Shown piece after piece: positions 42,429 through 50,777 of a stretch of 64,000 nt of DNA. Numbering within the stretch: position 1 is the stretch's first letter; each line of letters starts with the position of its first letter. The translations under genes and the position numbers were made by a program. A model generated the notes under the pieces. The model searched no databases and was not told where the DNA came from. It was given only the letters and a program-made list of their open reading frames with translations. Source of the stretch: Natribaculum breve (GTDB taxonomy: Archaea; Halobacteriota; Halobacteria; Halobacteriales; Natrialbaceae); contig NZ_CP095390.1 in NCBI RefSeq assembly GCF_023008585.1, positions 1,674,001 through 1,738,000 of the forward strand, read 5' to 3'.

Positions 42429-43367
42429 ATGAGTAAGCAACTGCCGGACGTGCAGGCGACCGCACCCGACGTGACCGTCGGACTGAGCCAGGTCGGCGTC
42501 ACCGGCGTCGAAAAGCTCGTCAAGATCGCCCGCGAGGGCAAGCGACCGATCGTCCTGATGGCTGAGTTCGAGGTGTTCGTCGACCTGCCCTCCTGGCGGA
42601 AGGGGGCGGACATGAGCCGAAACATGGAGGTCATCGACGAGATCCTCGAGGAAGCCACCCGCGAGGAGGCCTACCGCGTCGAGGACGTCTGTGGCGACGC
42701 CGCCGAACGGCTACTCGAGAAACACGACTACACGACGCGCGCCGAAGTGTCGATGGAAGCGGAGTTCGTCCGGCGCGAGGAGACGCCCGCGACCGACCGG
42801 GAGACCCAGTACACCGTCGACCTCATCGCCTCGGCGACGGCGACCGACGAGGGGACCCGCGAGGAGATCGGTGCCCGCGTCGTCGGCATGACCGTCTGCC
42901 CGTGTTCGCAGGGGATGTCCGCCGCCCGGGCGAAACAGAAACTCGAGGATCTCGAGGTCGACGAGGAGACGATCACCGAGTTTTTAGACGAGGTTCCCCA
43001 GCCCGGCCACTCCCAGCGCGGTCACGCGACGCTCACCGTGGAGGCAAACGGTGATCCCGAGGTCGACCTGAACGACGTGATCGACGTCGCCCGCGACGCC
43101 ATGAGCGCGCGGATCTACAACCTCGCGAAGCGCCCCGACGAGGACCACATGACCTTCGAGGCCCACAGCGACGCGAAGTTCGTCGAAGACTGCGTCCGGT
43201 CGATGGCAGAAGGCGTCGTCGAGCAGTTCGACGAACTGCCGGACGACGCCGTGATCACGATGAAACAGTCCAACGACGAGTCGATCCACCAGCACAACGC
43301 CCACGCCGAGCGCGTCGTCGAGATGGGGACGCTGCGCGAGGAGGTCAACGGCGACCTCGAGGCGTAG
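42429..43367 (+). CDS. mptA: GTP cyclohydrolase MptA (FolE2/GCYH-IB type)
   Basis: 312 aa. The type IB signature residues appear in [17 protein letters not shown] (metal Cys) and the central [25 protein letters not shown] supplies His near the end. MptA opens the GTP ring to feed pterin synthesis and, in haloarchaea, the preQ0 branch leading to archaeosine. This links it to tgtA, arcS and RaSEA in this window. The convergent downstream gene overlaps its 3' end by 23 bases. Confidence 0.95.
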   Translation: MSKQLPDVQATAPDVTVGLSQVGVTGVEKLVKIAREGKRPIVLMAEFEVFVDLPSWRKGADMSRNMEVIDEILEEATREEAYRVEDVCGDAAERLLEKHDYTTRAEVSMEAEFVRREETPATDRETQYTVDLIASATATDEGTREEIGARVVGMTVCPCSQGMSAARAKQKLEDLEVDEETITEFLDEVPQPGHSQRGHATLTVEANGDPEVDLNDVIDVARDAMSARIYNLAKRPDEDHMTFEAHSDAKFVEDCVRSMAEGVVEQFDELPDDAVITMKQSNDESIHQHNAHAERVVEMGTLREEVNGDLEA

Positions 43368-43779
43368 TCTTCGGAGGTAAGAGACGCACGACGTACCAGA
43401 GACCGCTCGTCGCGACGAGAGCCGTGAGGACCGTGAGGGCCCACCGGTGGTACAGGAACTCGTCGACCGTCGGAAGTTCCATGACGAGGTGCGTCGGGAC
43501 CGTCCAGACCCATATCGTCGTGTTGAGGAACATGGTCGCCCCGACGATGACGAGAAAGCCGGCGAGCGTCGGCGAAGTGACGACGTCCGAAAACCACACG
43601 AGGAGAGCGACTAGCGCGATCGCCGCGAGGAGTCCGACGACTTCCATTCTCACGGGCGCAAAATCGTAGTAGGTTGCCACGGCTGGCCGGCTCACGAGTA
43701 CGTACGGCAGGAGGATCCCGACGATAACTGCCAGGCATGCCGCGATCCCGAGCTGACGGGGGAGCCGTTCGCTACTCAT
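43345..43779 (-). CDS. Four-helix membrane protein (DUF7548-like)
   Basis: 144 aa with four hydrophobic segments (starting about residues 12, 48, 70 and 112). Its ATG at 43779 is formed at the very end of an R1 palindrome (AGTATGAG on the minus strand), so the repeat forms its leader. A longer frame through the repeat to 43860 exists but merely translates the palindrome, so I reject it. The 3' end overlaps mptA by 23 bases in convergent orientation. Function unknown. Confidence 0.75.
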   Translation of the reverse strand: MSSERLPRQLGIAACLAVIVGILLPYVLVSRPAVATYYDFAPVRMEVVGLLAAIALVALLVWFSDVVTSPTLAGFLVIVGATMFLNTTIWVWTVPTHLVMELPTVDEFLYHRWALTVLTALVATSGLWYVVRLLPPKTTPRGRR

Positions 43780-43857
43780 ACTATCGGACGTAACTGTGTG
43801 AAGATTCTCGCCACCCCGGGACGGCGAGAATCTTTCACGACTTACGTCCGGCAGTAT
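43778..43857. repeat. 80-bp dispersed palindromic element R1, copy 3
   Basis: Same sequence as 27838-27917. It lies in the promoter/leader position of the membrane gene ending at 43779, whose start codon it overlaps. The arms AGATTCTCGCC and GGCGAGAATCT would place a strong hairpin in the mRNA leader, unless transcription starts inside the element. Confidence 0.85.
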
Positions 43858-44042
43858 CACATTCGAGCCACATCGTCACCAGCTAGAAAAATGTGGACCT
43901 TACTTGTGCGCGATAGAGCCACGAGTCGAAACCGGTCGACGAGGGTCCGAATCGGTTCACCGGGGAGAACGGGCCTCACGTCCCCGGTCGAGCGGCCAAC
44001 CGTCACCCCGACCCCGACCCCGATCCAGCCAGACGGTTCCAG

Positions 44043-44846
44043 TCAGAACGAAAGCGGCGTCGCGTCCTCCCAGCGTGGCAGGAACTCGTCGTGGACGTCG
44101 GCAGCGAACTCGGGGTCTTTGAGGTCGATCATCCCGAACGCCTCGCCGGAGGAGAGCGGGTTCGGCACCTGGATGCAGACCTCGACGTTGTCGATGATGT
44201 TGAACGTCCCCGTCACGTCGTCGCTCGTCCGCACGTCGAAGTCGGCTCGAGACTGGAGGGCCTGTCGGTACCGGCGACCGACCGTCGACGGAAGCGCGTC
44301 GACGAGATCCCGGCTCATCAGCACGTCGACGCTCACGCCGCGCTCGAGGGCGTCCTCGAGGTGTGCCAGTGCGTCCTCGCCGACCGTCCGGATGTCGACT
44401 TGCGGCGACGGGTCGGCCGCGACCATGATGATCTCGTCGTCGGCGGCCGTGAGCCGTTCGAGCAGGAGGTCCATCGTCTCGTCGGGGCCGACGGCGGCGG
44501 TCCAGAACTGCTCTTCGACCGGACCGGCCGCGTCGAGTTCCTCCGAGAGGTCGTCGACGATCTCCTCGTACTGATCTGCTTTCTCCTCGAGTTCGCGTTT
44601 CTTGTCCTCGAGGAGCCGATCGAGGGCGGTCGCGGGTTCGACGGCGACGTACTTCTTCGGGCGACTCGCGGTCTGGCTGCGGACCAGGTTGTACTGCTCG
44701 ATGCTGTTGAGCACGTCGTAGATCCGACCCATCGGGACGTCGCTCGCACGCGACAACTCCTTTGCCGTTGTGGGACCGGTGTTCAGTAGCGCGCGGTACG
44801 CTCGCGCTTCGTACTCGGAGAGGCCGAGATCCCTGAGACTGGCCAT
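44043..44846 (-). CDS. TrmB-family transcriptional regulator
   Basis: 267 aa. An N-terminal winged helix (LRDLGLSEYEARAYRALLNTGPTTAKELSRASDVPMGRIYDVL) is followed by a coiled-coil dimerisation segment (about 75-110) and an HKD/PLD-like ligand domain, the usual TrmB_C architecture. TrmB proteins respond to sugars or act as metabolic switches. It stands alone between a repeat and a DUF255 gene, so a target cannot be assigned. Start ATG 44846 matches the conserved N-terminus. Confidence 0.9.
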   Translation of the reverse strand: MASLRDLGLSEYEARAYRALLNTGPTTAKELSRASDVPMGRIYDVLNSIEQYNLVRSQTASRPKKYVAVEPATALDRLLEDKKRELEEKADQYEEIVDDLSEELDAAGPVEEQFWTAAVGPDETMDLLLERLTAADDEIIMVAADPSPQVDIRTVGEDALAHLEDALERGVSVDVLMSRDLVDALPSTVGRRYRQALQSRADFDVRTSDDVTGTFNIIDNVEVCIQVPNPLSSGEAFGMIDLKDPEFAADVHDEFLPRWEDATPLSF

Positions 44847-44917
44847 ATCGTGAGGGAACCGACCCCACAACCATAAACACTGCGGTAGTTTGATAGCGAC
44901 CCTAGACGATCGGGCCG

Positions 44918-46558
44918 TCACTCGAGAACCGAACGCACCTGTTCGACCAACTCGTCGGGAGTTTCGACGACGTCGGAGACCTGCTCGCCGCGTTCGACGC
45001 GGGCGGTCCCCGACTCGAGGTCGTCTCCCGTCGCGTCGGGGACGACCACCTTCTCGTGGTCGGCGACGCGGAGAGCCCCGCGGTGGAGGTCCGACCCCGG
45101 AGCGTCGGCGACGCGAACGACGAGCGGTCCCTCGAGCAGGCGGGACGCGACCGACGCGTACCGCGCGACCTGCACGCCGAATCGATCGCTCGCACCCGCG
45201 AAGTCCTCGAGCGTCTCGCGGGCGATCGTCCGGAAGCGACGCTCGCCCGAGAGTACGGCGAGATCGAGCAACGCGTCGGCGAGTTCGACGTTGCCGTCGA
45301 GCGGACGGAGTGGTCGGTCGAGCAAGCCGACGCCGGTCGCCGGCGCGTCGACGAAGGAATCGCCGTCGCGGAGTCGGTCGACGGTCGTCTCGGCGGCGGC
45401 GCGGGCGTCCGCCAGCGTGTCGGCCCCGAGGACGCTCCGGGCACTCGTCAGCGCCGAGAGCACGCGCGCCTGGTTCGCGAGGAGACAGCGGTCGCCCTCG
45501 ATATCGTCGTCGCGGTAGTGGACGACGACGCCGTCCTCGAGCAGGTCCTCGCGCAGGTACTCGAGGGCGCGTTCGGCGTACCGCCTGGCGCGCTCGTCGT
45601 CGGTGTAGGCGTAGTAGGCGAGCAAGGCGTCGATCGCCAGCGCGTTCGCGCCCGCGTAGACGGTGTCGTCGACCGGCGGTTCGTTACCGGTCTCGCGGTC
45701 GCTGGGCTCGAGCGTGTAGCTCTCGGCGTCGCCGGGGGCCTGGCTCCCCGCGAACGCGCCCGCCGCGTCGTTCCACAGTGTCGTCGTCAGGTAGTCGATC
45801 GTCCGATCCGCCGGCTCCCGGTACTCCTCGCGGCCGGTGTAACAGTACGCGTTCGCGAACGCGCGCACGAGCGCGGTGTTCGAGTCGAGTAGTTTCTCGT
45901 GCTGGATGCCAGACCAGTCCCGTTCGGTCGCAAACCGGTAGAAACCGCCCTCGTACTCGTCGAACAGGTTCGCGCTGACGGCGTCGAACGACCGCAGCGC
46001 CATCTCCCGGTCGCGCTTGAGCGCGAACTCGAGGGCGTCCGGCAGCGGGAACTTCGGGCCGTCGCCCCAGCCGCCGGCCACGTCGTCGTAGGTCTCGGTC
46101 AGCCGGCCGAGCATGGCTGCCTCGACGTCGTCGGTGAGCTCTCCGGACGGCGGCTCGTCCTCGCGCAGCGCGCGTGGAATGCGGCCGGCGTCGGCTCCTT
46201 TCGTCTCCCACATCGTGCGGACGCGCTGGATGACCTGTCGCATCCCGTCCTGTCCCAGATAGCCCGCGCCGGTCAACAGCGAGCCGTCGGGCGAGAGAAA
46301 GACCGTCGAGGGGAACCCGCCCATGTTGTACCGGTCGCGAACGCGGGGACGGCGGTCCACGTCGACGCGAACGGGGACGAAGTCGTCGTTGACGTTCGCC
46401 GCGATCGTCGGGACGGCGTAAGTCTCTGCGTCCATCTCGTGACAGTGATCACACCACGTCGCAGTCAGCGAGAGCAAGACGGGGACGTCCTCGGCTCGCG
46501 CCTCCTCGAAGGCGTCCCGTCCCCACTCGCACCACTCGACCCGCGTGACGTCTTCCAT
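44918..46558 (-). CDS. DUF255 thioredoxin-fold protein (YyaL/SSP411-like)
   Basis: 546 aa. An N-terminal thioredoxin-like domain (about 1-125) has TATWCDHCHEMD with a CxxC redox pair and NMGGFPSTVFLSPDG with the cis-Pro. An (alpha/alpha)6 barrel similar to glycosidase or N-acylglucosamine epimerase folds follows. The family usually has about 650-700 residues; this haloarchaeal form is shorter. Function is unclear in all organisms. Start ATG 46558 is the first Met of the thioredoxin domain. Confidence 0.88.
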   Translation of the reverse strand: MEDVTRVEWCEWGRDAFEEARAEDVPVLLSLTATWCDHCHEMDAETYAVPTIAANVNDDFVPVRVDVDRRPRVRDRYNMGGFPSTVFLSPDGSLLTGAGYLGQDGMRQVIQRVRTMWETKGADAGRIPRALREDEPPSGELTDDVEAAMLGRLTETYDDVAGGWGDGPKFPLPDALEFALKRDREMALRSFDAVSANLFDEYEGGFYRFATERDWSGIQHEKLLDSNTALVRAFANAYCYTGREEYREPADRTIDYLTTTLWNDAAGAFAGSQAPGDAESYTLEPSDRETGNEPPVDDTVYAGANALAIDALLAYYAYTDDERARRYAERALEYLREDLLEDGVVVHYRDDDIEGDRCLLANQARVLSALTSARSVLGADTLADARAAAETTVDRLRDGDSFVDAPATGVGLLDRPLRPLDGNVELADALLDLAVLSGERRFRTIARETLEDFAGASDRFGVQVARYASVASRLLEGPLVVRVADAPGSDLHRGALRVADHEKVVVPDATGDDLESGTARVERGEQVSDVVETPDELVEQVRSVLE

Positions 46559-46688
46559 AGCTACGACGAGGGACGTGGCGGGCGTAAGACCTTCGCTCGA
46601 CCGTCGCCTCGGTTCCGAGATCGATCCGTCGAGCGTTCTGCTGGCGGGAGAGTAAAGGGTTTTCACCCTTCGGCGGCTACGTGAGGGT

Positions 46689-47303
46689 ATGCTCCGGTGG
46701 CTCCTGGCGCTGTTGCTCATCCCCTTCCTGGACGCGGTGCTCCTGGCGATTATCGTCAGCCAGACTCCCTGGTTCAGCTGGGTCGCGATGGTCTTGCTCG
46801 TCGTCCTGACGGGTCTCGTCGGCATGTTGCTGGTCCGCGCCGAGGGTCGCCGGACGATTCGAAAGATCCAGCGCTCGCTAGAACGGGGCGAACCGCCGAC
46901 GAACCAGCTGCTCGACGGCGCGCTGTTGATCGCCGCTGGCGCGTTCTTGCTCACTCCCGGCCTCGTGACGGACCTCATCGGGTTCCTGCTCGTCCTGCCG
47001 CCGACGCGCATCCCGATCCGGGCTGGAATCAAGCGGTTCGTCGTCGTCCCGTACGTCGACAAGAAGACCGGCGGCTTCGCCAGCGGCACCGTCTGGACGT
47101 TCGGCTTTCCCGACGACGTCACTCGAGGATCGGCCGAATCGACGGACGGCGGCGCTCGAAGAAACGCGTCGACGTACGACCTCTCCGAGGACGACTACAC
47201 CGTCGAGTCGGACGACGGCGAGGACAGTTACCGGATCGAGTTCGGCGACGACTCGTCGCCTCGAGACGAGGACGACGAACCGGACGAAGGCCACGCTCGG
47301 TAG
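46689..47303 (+). CDS. fxsA: FxsA-family membrane protein
   Basis: 204 aa. Three or four hydrophobic segments cover residues 1-115 with the family pattern FxSWxAMVLLVVLTGLVGMLLVR and LLIAAGAFLLTPGLVTDLIGFLL. The C-terminal 80 residues are hydrophilic and very acidic, as in haloarchaeal homologues. E. coli FxsA modulates phage exclusion by F; the general role is unknown. Divergent from the DUF255 gene. Confidence 0.87.
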   Translation: MLRWLLALLLIPFLDAVLLAIIVSQTPWFSWVAMVLLVVLTGLVGMLLVRAEGRRTIRKIQRSLERGEPPTNQLLDGALLIAAGAFLLTPGLVTDLIGFLLVLPPTRIPIRAGIKRFVVVPYVDKKTGGFASGTVWTFGFPDDVTRGSAESTDGGARRNASTYDLSEDDYTVESDDGEDSYRIEFGDDSSPRDEDDEPDEGHAR

Positions 47304-47370
47304 CGAATCTCACGGCTCTGTGAGAAAGAAACGTTTAAACGTATCACCCGGCAACTGTGAGATGCGAAGC

Positions 47371-47444
47371 GGGCCAATAGCTCAATCAGGTTGAGCGCCA
47401 CTCTGATAAGGTGGAGGCTCTCGGTTCAAATCCGAGTTGGCCCA
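47371..47444 (+). tRNA. tRNA-Ile (anticodon GAU)
   Basis: 74 nt without CCA. Acceptor GGGCCAA pairs with TTGGCCC plus discriminator A; the anticodon loop is CTGATAA with GAU; the T arm is GGTTCAAATCC. Preceded by an AT-rich box near 47330-47345. Confidence 0.95.
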
Positions 47445-47516
47445 TGTTCTCGTGACGAACGACGTCGTGAGTCACGGATACCGGATCGAACGCCGATCTG
47501 CGTTCTCGTCTCCTGG

Positions 47517-47707
47517 TCATTTCGACGCCTCGTGACTGCTCCCACGACCGCAGTCGTGGGCGTTCTCCTCGAATAGCTGTAAGTCGCCGATCCGGTCTCC
47601 GTCGCCGTATCGGTGGTCCGGGTCAGTGACCGTCTCGGCCGTCGGCCGTTCGAGACCCACGTCTCGAGTCCGTAGCGGGCGACGAGGTCGTCGAAGCCGC
47701 CGATCAC
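47517..47707 (-). pseudogene. Frameshifted small gene downstream of the SAMP3-like gene
   Basis: A GTG at 47707 overlaps the TGA of the preceding modifier gene (GTGA), the usual sign of coupling. The frame starts VIGGFDDLVARYGLETWVSN with good haloarchaeal codons but then turns Arg/Ser/Thr-rich. From about 47650 the sensible reading continues in another frame as PTAETVTDPDHRYGDGDRIG and ends at 47517. A one-base loss near the run GGCCGACGGCC would explain it. The 3' end includes the hairpin at 47541-47560. A sequencing error is the alternative explanation. Confidence 0.5.
47541..47560. other. Perfect hairpin between tRNA-Ile and the SAMP3 operon
   Basis: CCCACGAC-CGCA-GTCGTGGG, an 8-bp stem with a tetraloop. 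It resembles the subterminal hairpins of IS200/IS605-type elements of haloarchaea, but no transposase or TnpB frame is present. It may be an element relic or a transcript end. Confidence 0.45.
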
Positions 47708-47985
47708 GCACCACCAGCGACCGGCGGGAACACCGAGATCCGGTCGCCGTCCTCGAGTCCGGTCTCGAGGTCGTCCATGTGGACCACGTTCCGGCCGTTC
47801 TTCAGGACGTTCAGCTGTGGGCGGACCGAACCGTCTTCGATCAGCTGTCCGTCGAGGCCCTCGTACTTCGCCTCGAGCGCCTCGAGTACGTCACCGACGG
47901 TCGAGTCGTCGTCGTACTCGTGGGTGACGTCTCGCTGGCCGACCGCCTCGCGAAAGGTCGCGAAAAAGCGCAGGTCGATCTCCAT
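47704..47985 (-). CDS. SAMP3-like ubiquitin-fold modifier / MoaD-family protein
   Basis: 93-aa beta-grasp protein: MEIDLRFFATFREAVGQRDV at the N-terminus, LNVLKNGRNVVH in the middle and the end SVFPPVAGGA. Haloferax SAMP3 has the same layout and ends in the diglycine itself (from memory). Here one alanine follows Gly-Gly, so activation by UbaA would need removal of that residue, for example by a JAMM-type protease. SAMP3 modifies molybdopterin synthase and other proteins. The start ATG 47985 gives family length. Confidence 0.85.
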   Translation of the reverse strand: MEIDLRFFATFREAVGQRDVTHEYDDDSTVGDVLEALEAKYEGLDGQLIEDGSVRPQLNVLKNGRNVVHMDDLETGLEDGDRISVFPPVAGGA

Positions 47986-48034
47986 ACTCGACCTGTGGCG
48001 GTGTGAGACCATAAGTTCGGTCGTCGATGGAACG

Positions 48035-48385
48035 TCAGGACAGCGACGCAGCCGGCGGGGACGTGTAGGAGACCGACTCGACGCCCGCAGATTCCAGCGT
48101 CCGATCGATCGCGCTCGCACCGAGTTCCTCGGCGGCCGCCGCGTCGTCGGCCTCGACGGCCACGGAGACGGTAAACGTGACCGTGATCGTGTACGGTTCG
48201 AACGGTGCCGTCGGGTGTTCGTACACGTCGGCGTCGCTGATCGCCCAGTCGGTGATCGGGCCAGACGCACCGACCGACTCGAGACTCGCGTCGAGTTGGC
48301 CGATCGCCTCGTCGCGGGCCGTCGTGTCGGTGCCTTCGTGGAGGGTCACGAGCGTCGTTCCGTCGCGTGAGACCGCGTACTTCAT
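48035..48385 (-). CDS. Conserved haloarchaeal protein of unknown function (116 aa)
   Basis: MKYAVSRDGTTLVTLHEGTD start; then a stretch of beta-rich sequence (YTITVTFTVSVAVEADDAAAAEEL) ending in Ser/Ala. No membrane segment or motif. ATG 48385 chosen over the longer frame. It lies upstream of the SAMP3-like gene by 49 bp on the same strand and could share its transcript. Confidence 0.65.
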   Translation of the reverse strand: MKYAVSRDGTTLVTLHEGTDTTARDEAIGQLDASLESVGASGPITDWAISDADVYEHPTAPFEPYTITVTFTVSVAVEADDAAAAEELGASAIDRTLESAGVESVSYTSPPAASLS

Positions 48386-48515
48386 GGTGAATGGTAACGA
48401 TCGTAGCGGTTTGAACCCTCGGGTTACTCTGTGCAGGCGTTTCACGCACGTCGCGTGCGTGACGAAAGCGACCACGATCCGCTTCAGCGACGGAAAAGCG
48501 GCGTCTCGCGGAGCG

Positions 48516-49643
48516 TCACTGGACGACGTCGGTCGGCACCAGTCGGTCGTAGATCCCCGCTAGCTGCTCGAGCGAGTGGTCGACCGAGAGCATCCGGCGT
48601 CTGCGCAGACAGAGGTCAGAGAGCCGGTCGTTCTCCTCGAGGGTTCGCCAGATGGCATACCGGAACTCCTCGAGGTCGCCACGCTGGTAGCGGTAGCCGG
48701 TCTCGCCCTCGATGACGGACTCGGAGAGCGCTCCTTCGTCGACGGCGACGACGGGAGTGCCACAGGCGGTCGCCTCGAGTGCGACCAGTCCCTGGGTCTC
48801 GACGGGACTCGGGAAGACGAAGGCGTCGAGCGCGGCGTAGAACGCGGGGAGTTCCTCCCGGTCGAGAAAGCCGAGAAATCGCACGTCCGCGTCGGCGTCG
48901 CGAGCCAGTTCTTCGAGGTCGTCGCGGGCGGGGCCGTCGCCGCCGAAGACGAGCGTCACCTCGGTGCCGTCGACGGCCGCGACCGCCTCCTCGAGGTTCT
49001 TCTCGGGGCCGTGGCGACCGGTGTAGCCGACGACGGGACGGTCCTCCGGGAAGTCGTGGCGACGACGGAAGGCGGTCGGATCGACGGGCCAGAAGAAGTC
49101 GGTGTCGATCCCGTTCGAGACGACGGTGACGTCGACGTCCGCGCCGACGTGCTCGAGGAGGTGTCTGCGGGCGAACGACGTCGGCGCGGTGACGTGGTCG
49201 ACGCGCTCGAAGAACGAGCGTTCGTAGACGCGACAGGTGAGTTCGAGTGCCTCGACGACGTTTTCGGGAACGTGCTGGTCCGCGCGGTCGCCGAGCAGCG
49301 TGTGATACGACGCGACGACCGGCACGTCACGTTTGCGAGCGACGCGGACGCCGGCGTAGCCGACGGTAAACGGCGTGTGGACGTGGACGAGGTCGGGCGT
49401 CTCGAGGTCGTCCGGGATCGCAGGCAGTCCGAGACGGTATCGCGGATACAGCGGCGCAGGGAGGCTCCGGACGGGGTACTCACCTTCGCTCGGCTCGTAG
49501 CCCGCCATCTTCGGGTAGACGACCGACATCTCACCGCGGTCGCGAGTCCAGCGCTCGCGCCAGAGTCGGACCGTGTAGGTGACGCCGTTTACCGTCGGCA
49601 AGTAGAGGTCGGTGAACGCGGCGACTGTGTCGACTCGCGCCAT
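48516..49643 (-). CDS. Family 4 glycosyltransferase
   Basis: 375-aa GT-B enzyme. The N-terminal domain has FTDLYLPTVNGVTYTVRLW and DLVHVHTPFTVGYAG; the C-terminal donor domain has VGYTGRHGPEKNLEEAV and the ExxxxxxxE block FVFPSPVETQGLVALEATACG. It probably makes glycolipid or surface glycan bonds using a nucleotide sugar, similar to diglucosyl-glycerol transferases. No other glycan genes are near. Confidence 0.92.
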   Translation of the reverse strand: MARVDTVAAFTDLYLPTVNGVTYTVRLWRERWTRDRGEMSVVYPKMAGYEPSEGEYPVRSLPAPLYPRYRLGLPAIPDDLETPDLVHVHTPFTVGYAGVRVARKRDVPVVASYHTLLGDRADQHVPENVVEALELTCRVYERSFFERVDHVTAPTSFARRHLLEHVGADVDVTVVSNGIDTDFFWPVDPTAFRRRHDFPEDRPVVGYTGRHGPEKNLEEAVAAVDGTEVTLVFGGDGPARDDLEELARDADADVRFLGFLDREELPAFYAALDAFVFPSPVETQGLVALEATACGTPVVAVDEGALSESVIEGETGYRYQRGDLEEFRYAIWRTLEENDRLSDLCLRRRRMLSVDHSLEQLAGIYDRLVPTDVVQ

Positions 49644-49712
49644 CGAGGTGACGTTCGGTGTCGCGGAAGGAATACGTTCCGCAGATCGACAGTTCGTGAT
49701 CCAGGTCCACAG

Positions 49713-50192
49713 TCAGTCGATCCGGAAGGCTACACCGTGGTCGGAAAGCAGCGAGCGCATTCGCTCGACGCCACTCGTCGTGTCCCAGCCCTCGGAGGTG
49801 TAGTGTTTGTACGGATGTCGAAGCCACGAGTGCTCGCGGTGGGCGAACACGTCGATCGCGTCGCGGCCGTCCTGAAAGAGCGTGACGTGCAGTTGCCACT
49901 TTGCGAGTGGAGACGGCCGACGCACCCAGCTACCCGCCGACAGTCGGCCGTCGCCGTGGACCTTCAGCGACGCGATCGGTTCCGGCGAAAACTCCATCGC
50001 CTGGAGGTCGGTACGGAACTCGGAGAGTTCGCGTCCGACGGTCCCGACGTACTCGGAGGGATCCATCGTACACTGTGCGAAGCCACCGAACGGTTCCTTG
50101 ATCCGGTGGACTGTCGGGAGGACGCGACGCCGCACGCGGGTCAGCCAGTCGACGTTCGCGCGGAGGGCGTCGCCGTCGTCGTTGGTCGCCAC
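49713..50192 (-). CDS. Conserved protein of unknown function (about 159 aa)
   Basis: Soluble protein with WQLHVTLFQDGRDAIDVFAHREHSWLRHPYKHY, rich in His and Trp. The start is uncertain: GTG 50192 is taken because there is no early ATG, and a TTG nine codons upstream is the alternative. Function unknown. It lies between the glycosyltransferase and a small helical protein on the same strand. Confidence 0.65.
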   Translation of the reverse strand: MATNDDGDALRANVDWLTRVRRRVLPTVHRIKEPFGGFAQCTMDPSEYVGTVGRELSEFRTDLQAMEFSPEPIASLKVHGDGRLSAGSWVRRPSPLAKWQLHVTLFQDGRDAIDVFAHREHSWLRHPYKHYTSEGWDTTSGVERMRSLLSDHGVAFRID

Positions 50193-50269
50193 GTGGGTCC
50201 GTAACGAGCGCGCCGTCAAAGTCGTTGCGAGTGTGTTCGACGCCTCGAGAACGTGAAAATCAGGGATAG

Positions 50270-50656
50270 CTACAGATCCTGGAGCCGGATGCCGTCCTCG
50301 ACCAGTCGAGCGTTCCGCTCGCGATCGAGGTGTTCTGCGAGATCGTCGTGTTCGTACAGCTGGGCGATCACGTCGGCGTAGAGGTTGCGCCAGGCGATCG
50401 CATAGATCGGCGACTGCCCCCAGGCTCGCAGTTCCGGCACCAGGTCGTCGTAGGTCTCGAATCGGTCCTCGAACCGGTCGATCGCGTCGAGGACGAGCGC
50501 TGCGGCCTCGCGGTCGTCGTCGGCTTCCTCGATCGCGCGGTTGAGCCGCCGTTCCCAGCCTGCGACCGCCTGTTGCATGTCCGTCGCTGCGTCCGTGCCG
50601 TCGTCGGGGAGTCGGTCGAGAAGCGGTTTCGGAACGCCGAGCGAGATGTCGTCCAT
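50270..50656 (-). CDS. Conserved haloarchaeal helical protein (128 aa)
   Basis: Almost entirely helical and acidic, starting MDDISLGVPKPLLDRLPDDG. No metal or nucleotide motif. The longer frame to 51172 is an Arg-rich shadow of the GNAT gene, so ATG 50656 is used. Function unknown; the core WGQSPIYAIAWRNLYADVIAQLY suggests a small bundle. Confidence 0.7.
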   Translation of the reverse strand: MDDISLGVPKPLLDRLPDDGTDAATDMQQAVAGWERRLNRAIEEADDDREAAALVLDAIDRFEDRFETYDDLVPELRAWGQSPIYAIAWRNLYADVIAQLYEHDDLAEHLDRERNARLVEDGIRLQDL

Positions 50657-50698
50657 ACGCCGCAGTAGGGGCGGCGGCATCAAGAAACTACCCGCTCG

Positions 50699-50777
50699 TA
50701 CTGTCGGCGTCCCAGCCTCACGGTATATCCACGACGGCCGTGGCTGCGCCAGCACCGACGGACGACCGACAGTATCA
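50699..50777. repeat. Dispersed palindrome with TACTGTCGG termini (R2-related)
   Basis: Left end TACTGTCGG at 50699-50707 and right end CCGACAGTA(TCA) at 50767-50777 are inverted. The right end includes the stop codon of the GNAT gene (TGATACTGTCGG read on the minus strand). The interior contains CCACGACGGCCGTGG. Confidence 0.6.

Noticed and set aside
43345-43860. Longer N-terminus for the membrane protein reading through the R1 palindrome
   Set aside because: The extra residues translate the repeat, the same peptide as at the other R1 copy, so they belong to the element and not to the protein.
47541-47560. Complete IS200/IS605 element at the hairpin beside tRNA-Ile
   Set aside because: No tnpA or tnpB frame is nearby, so at most a relic.
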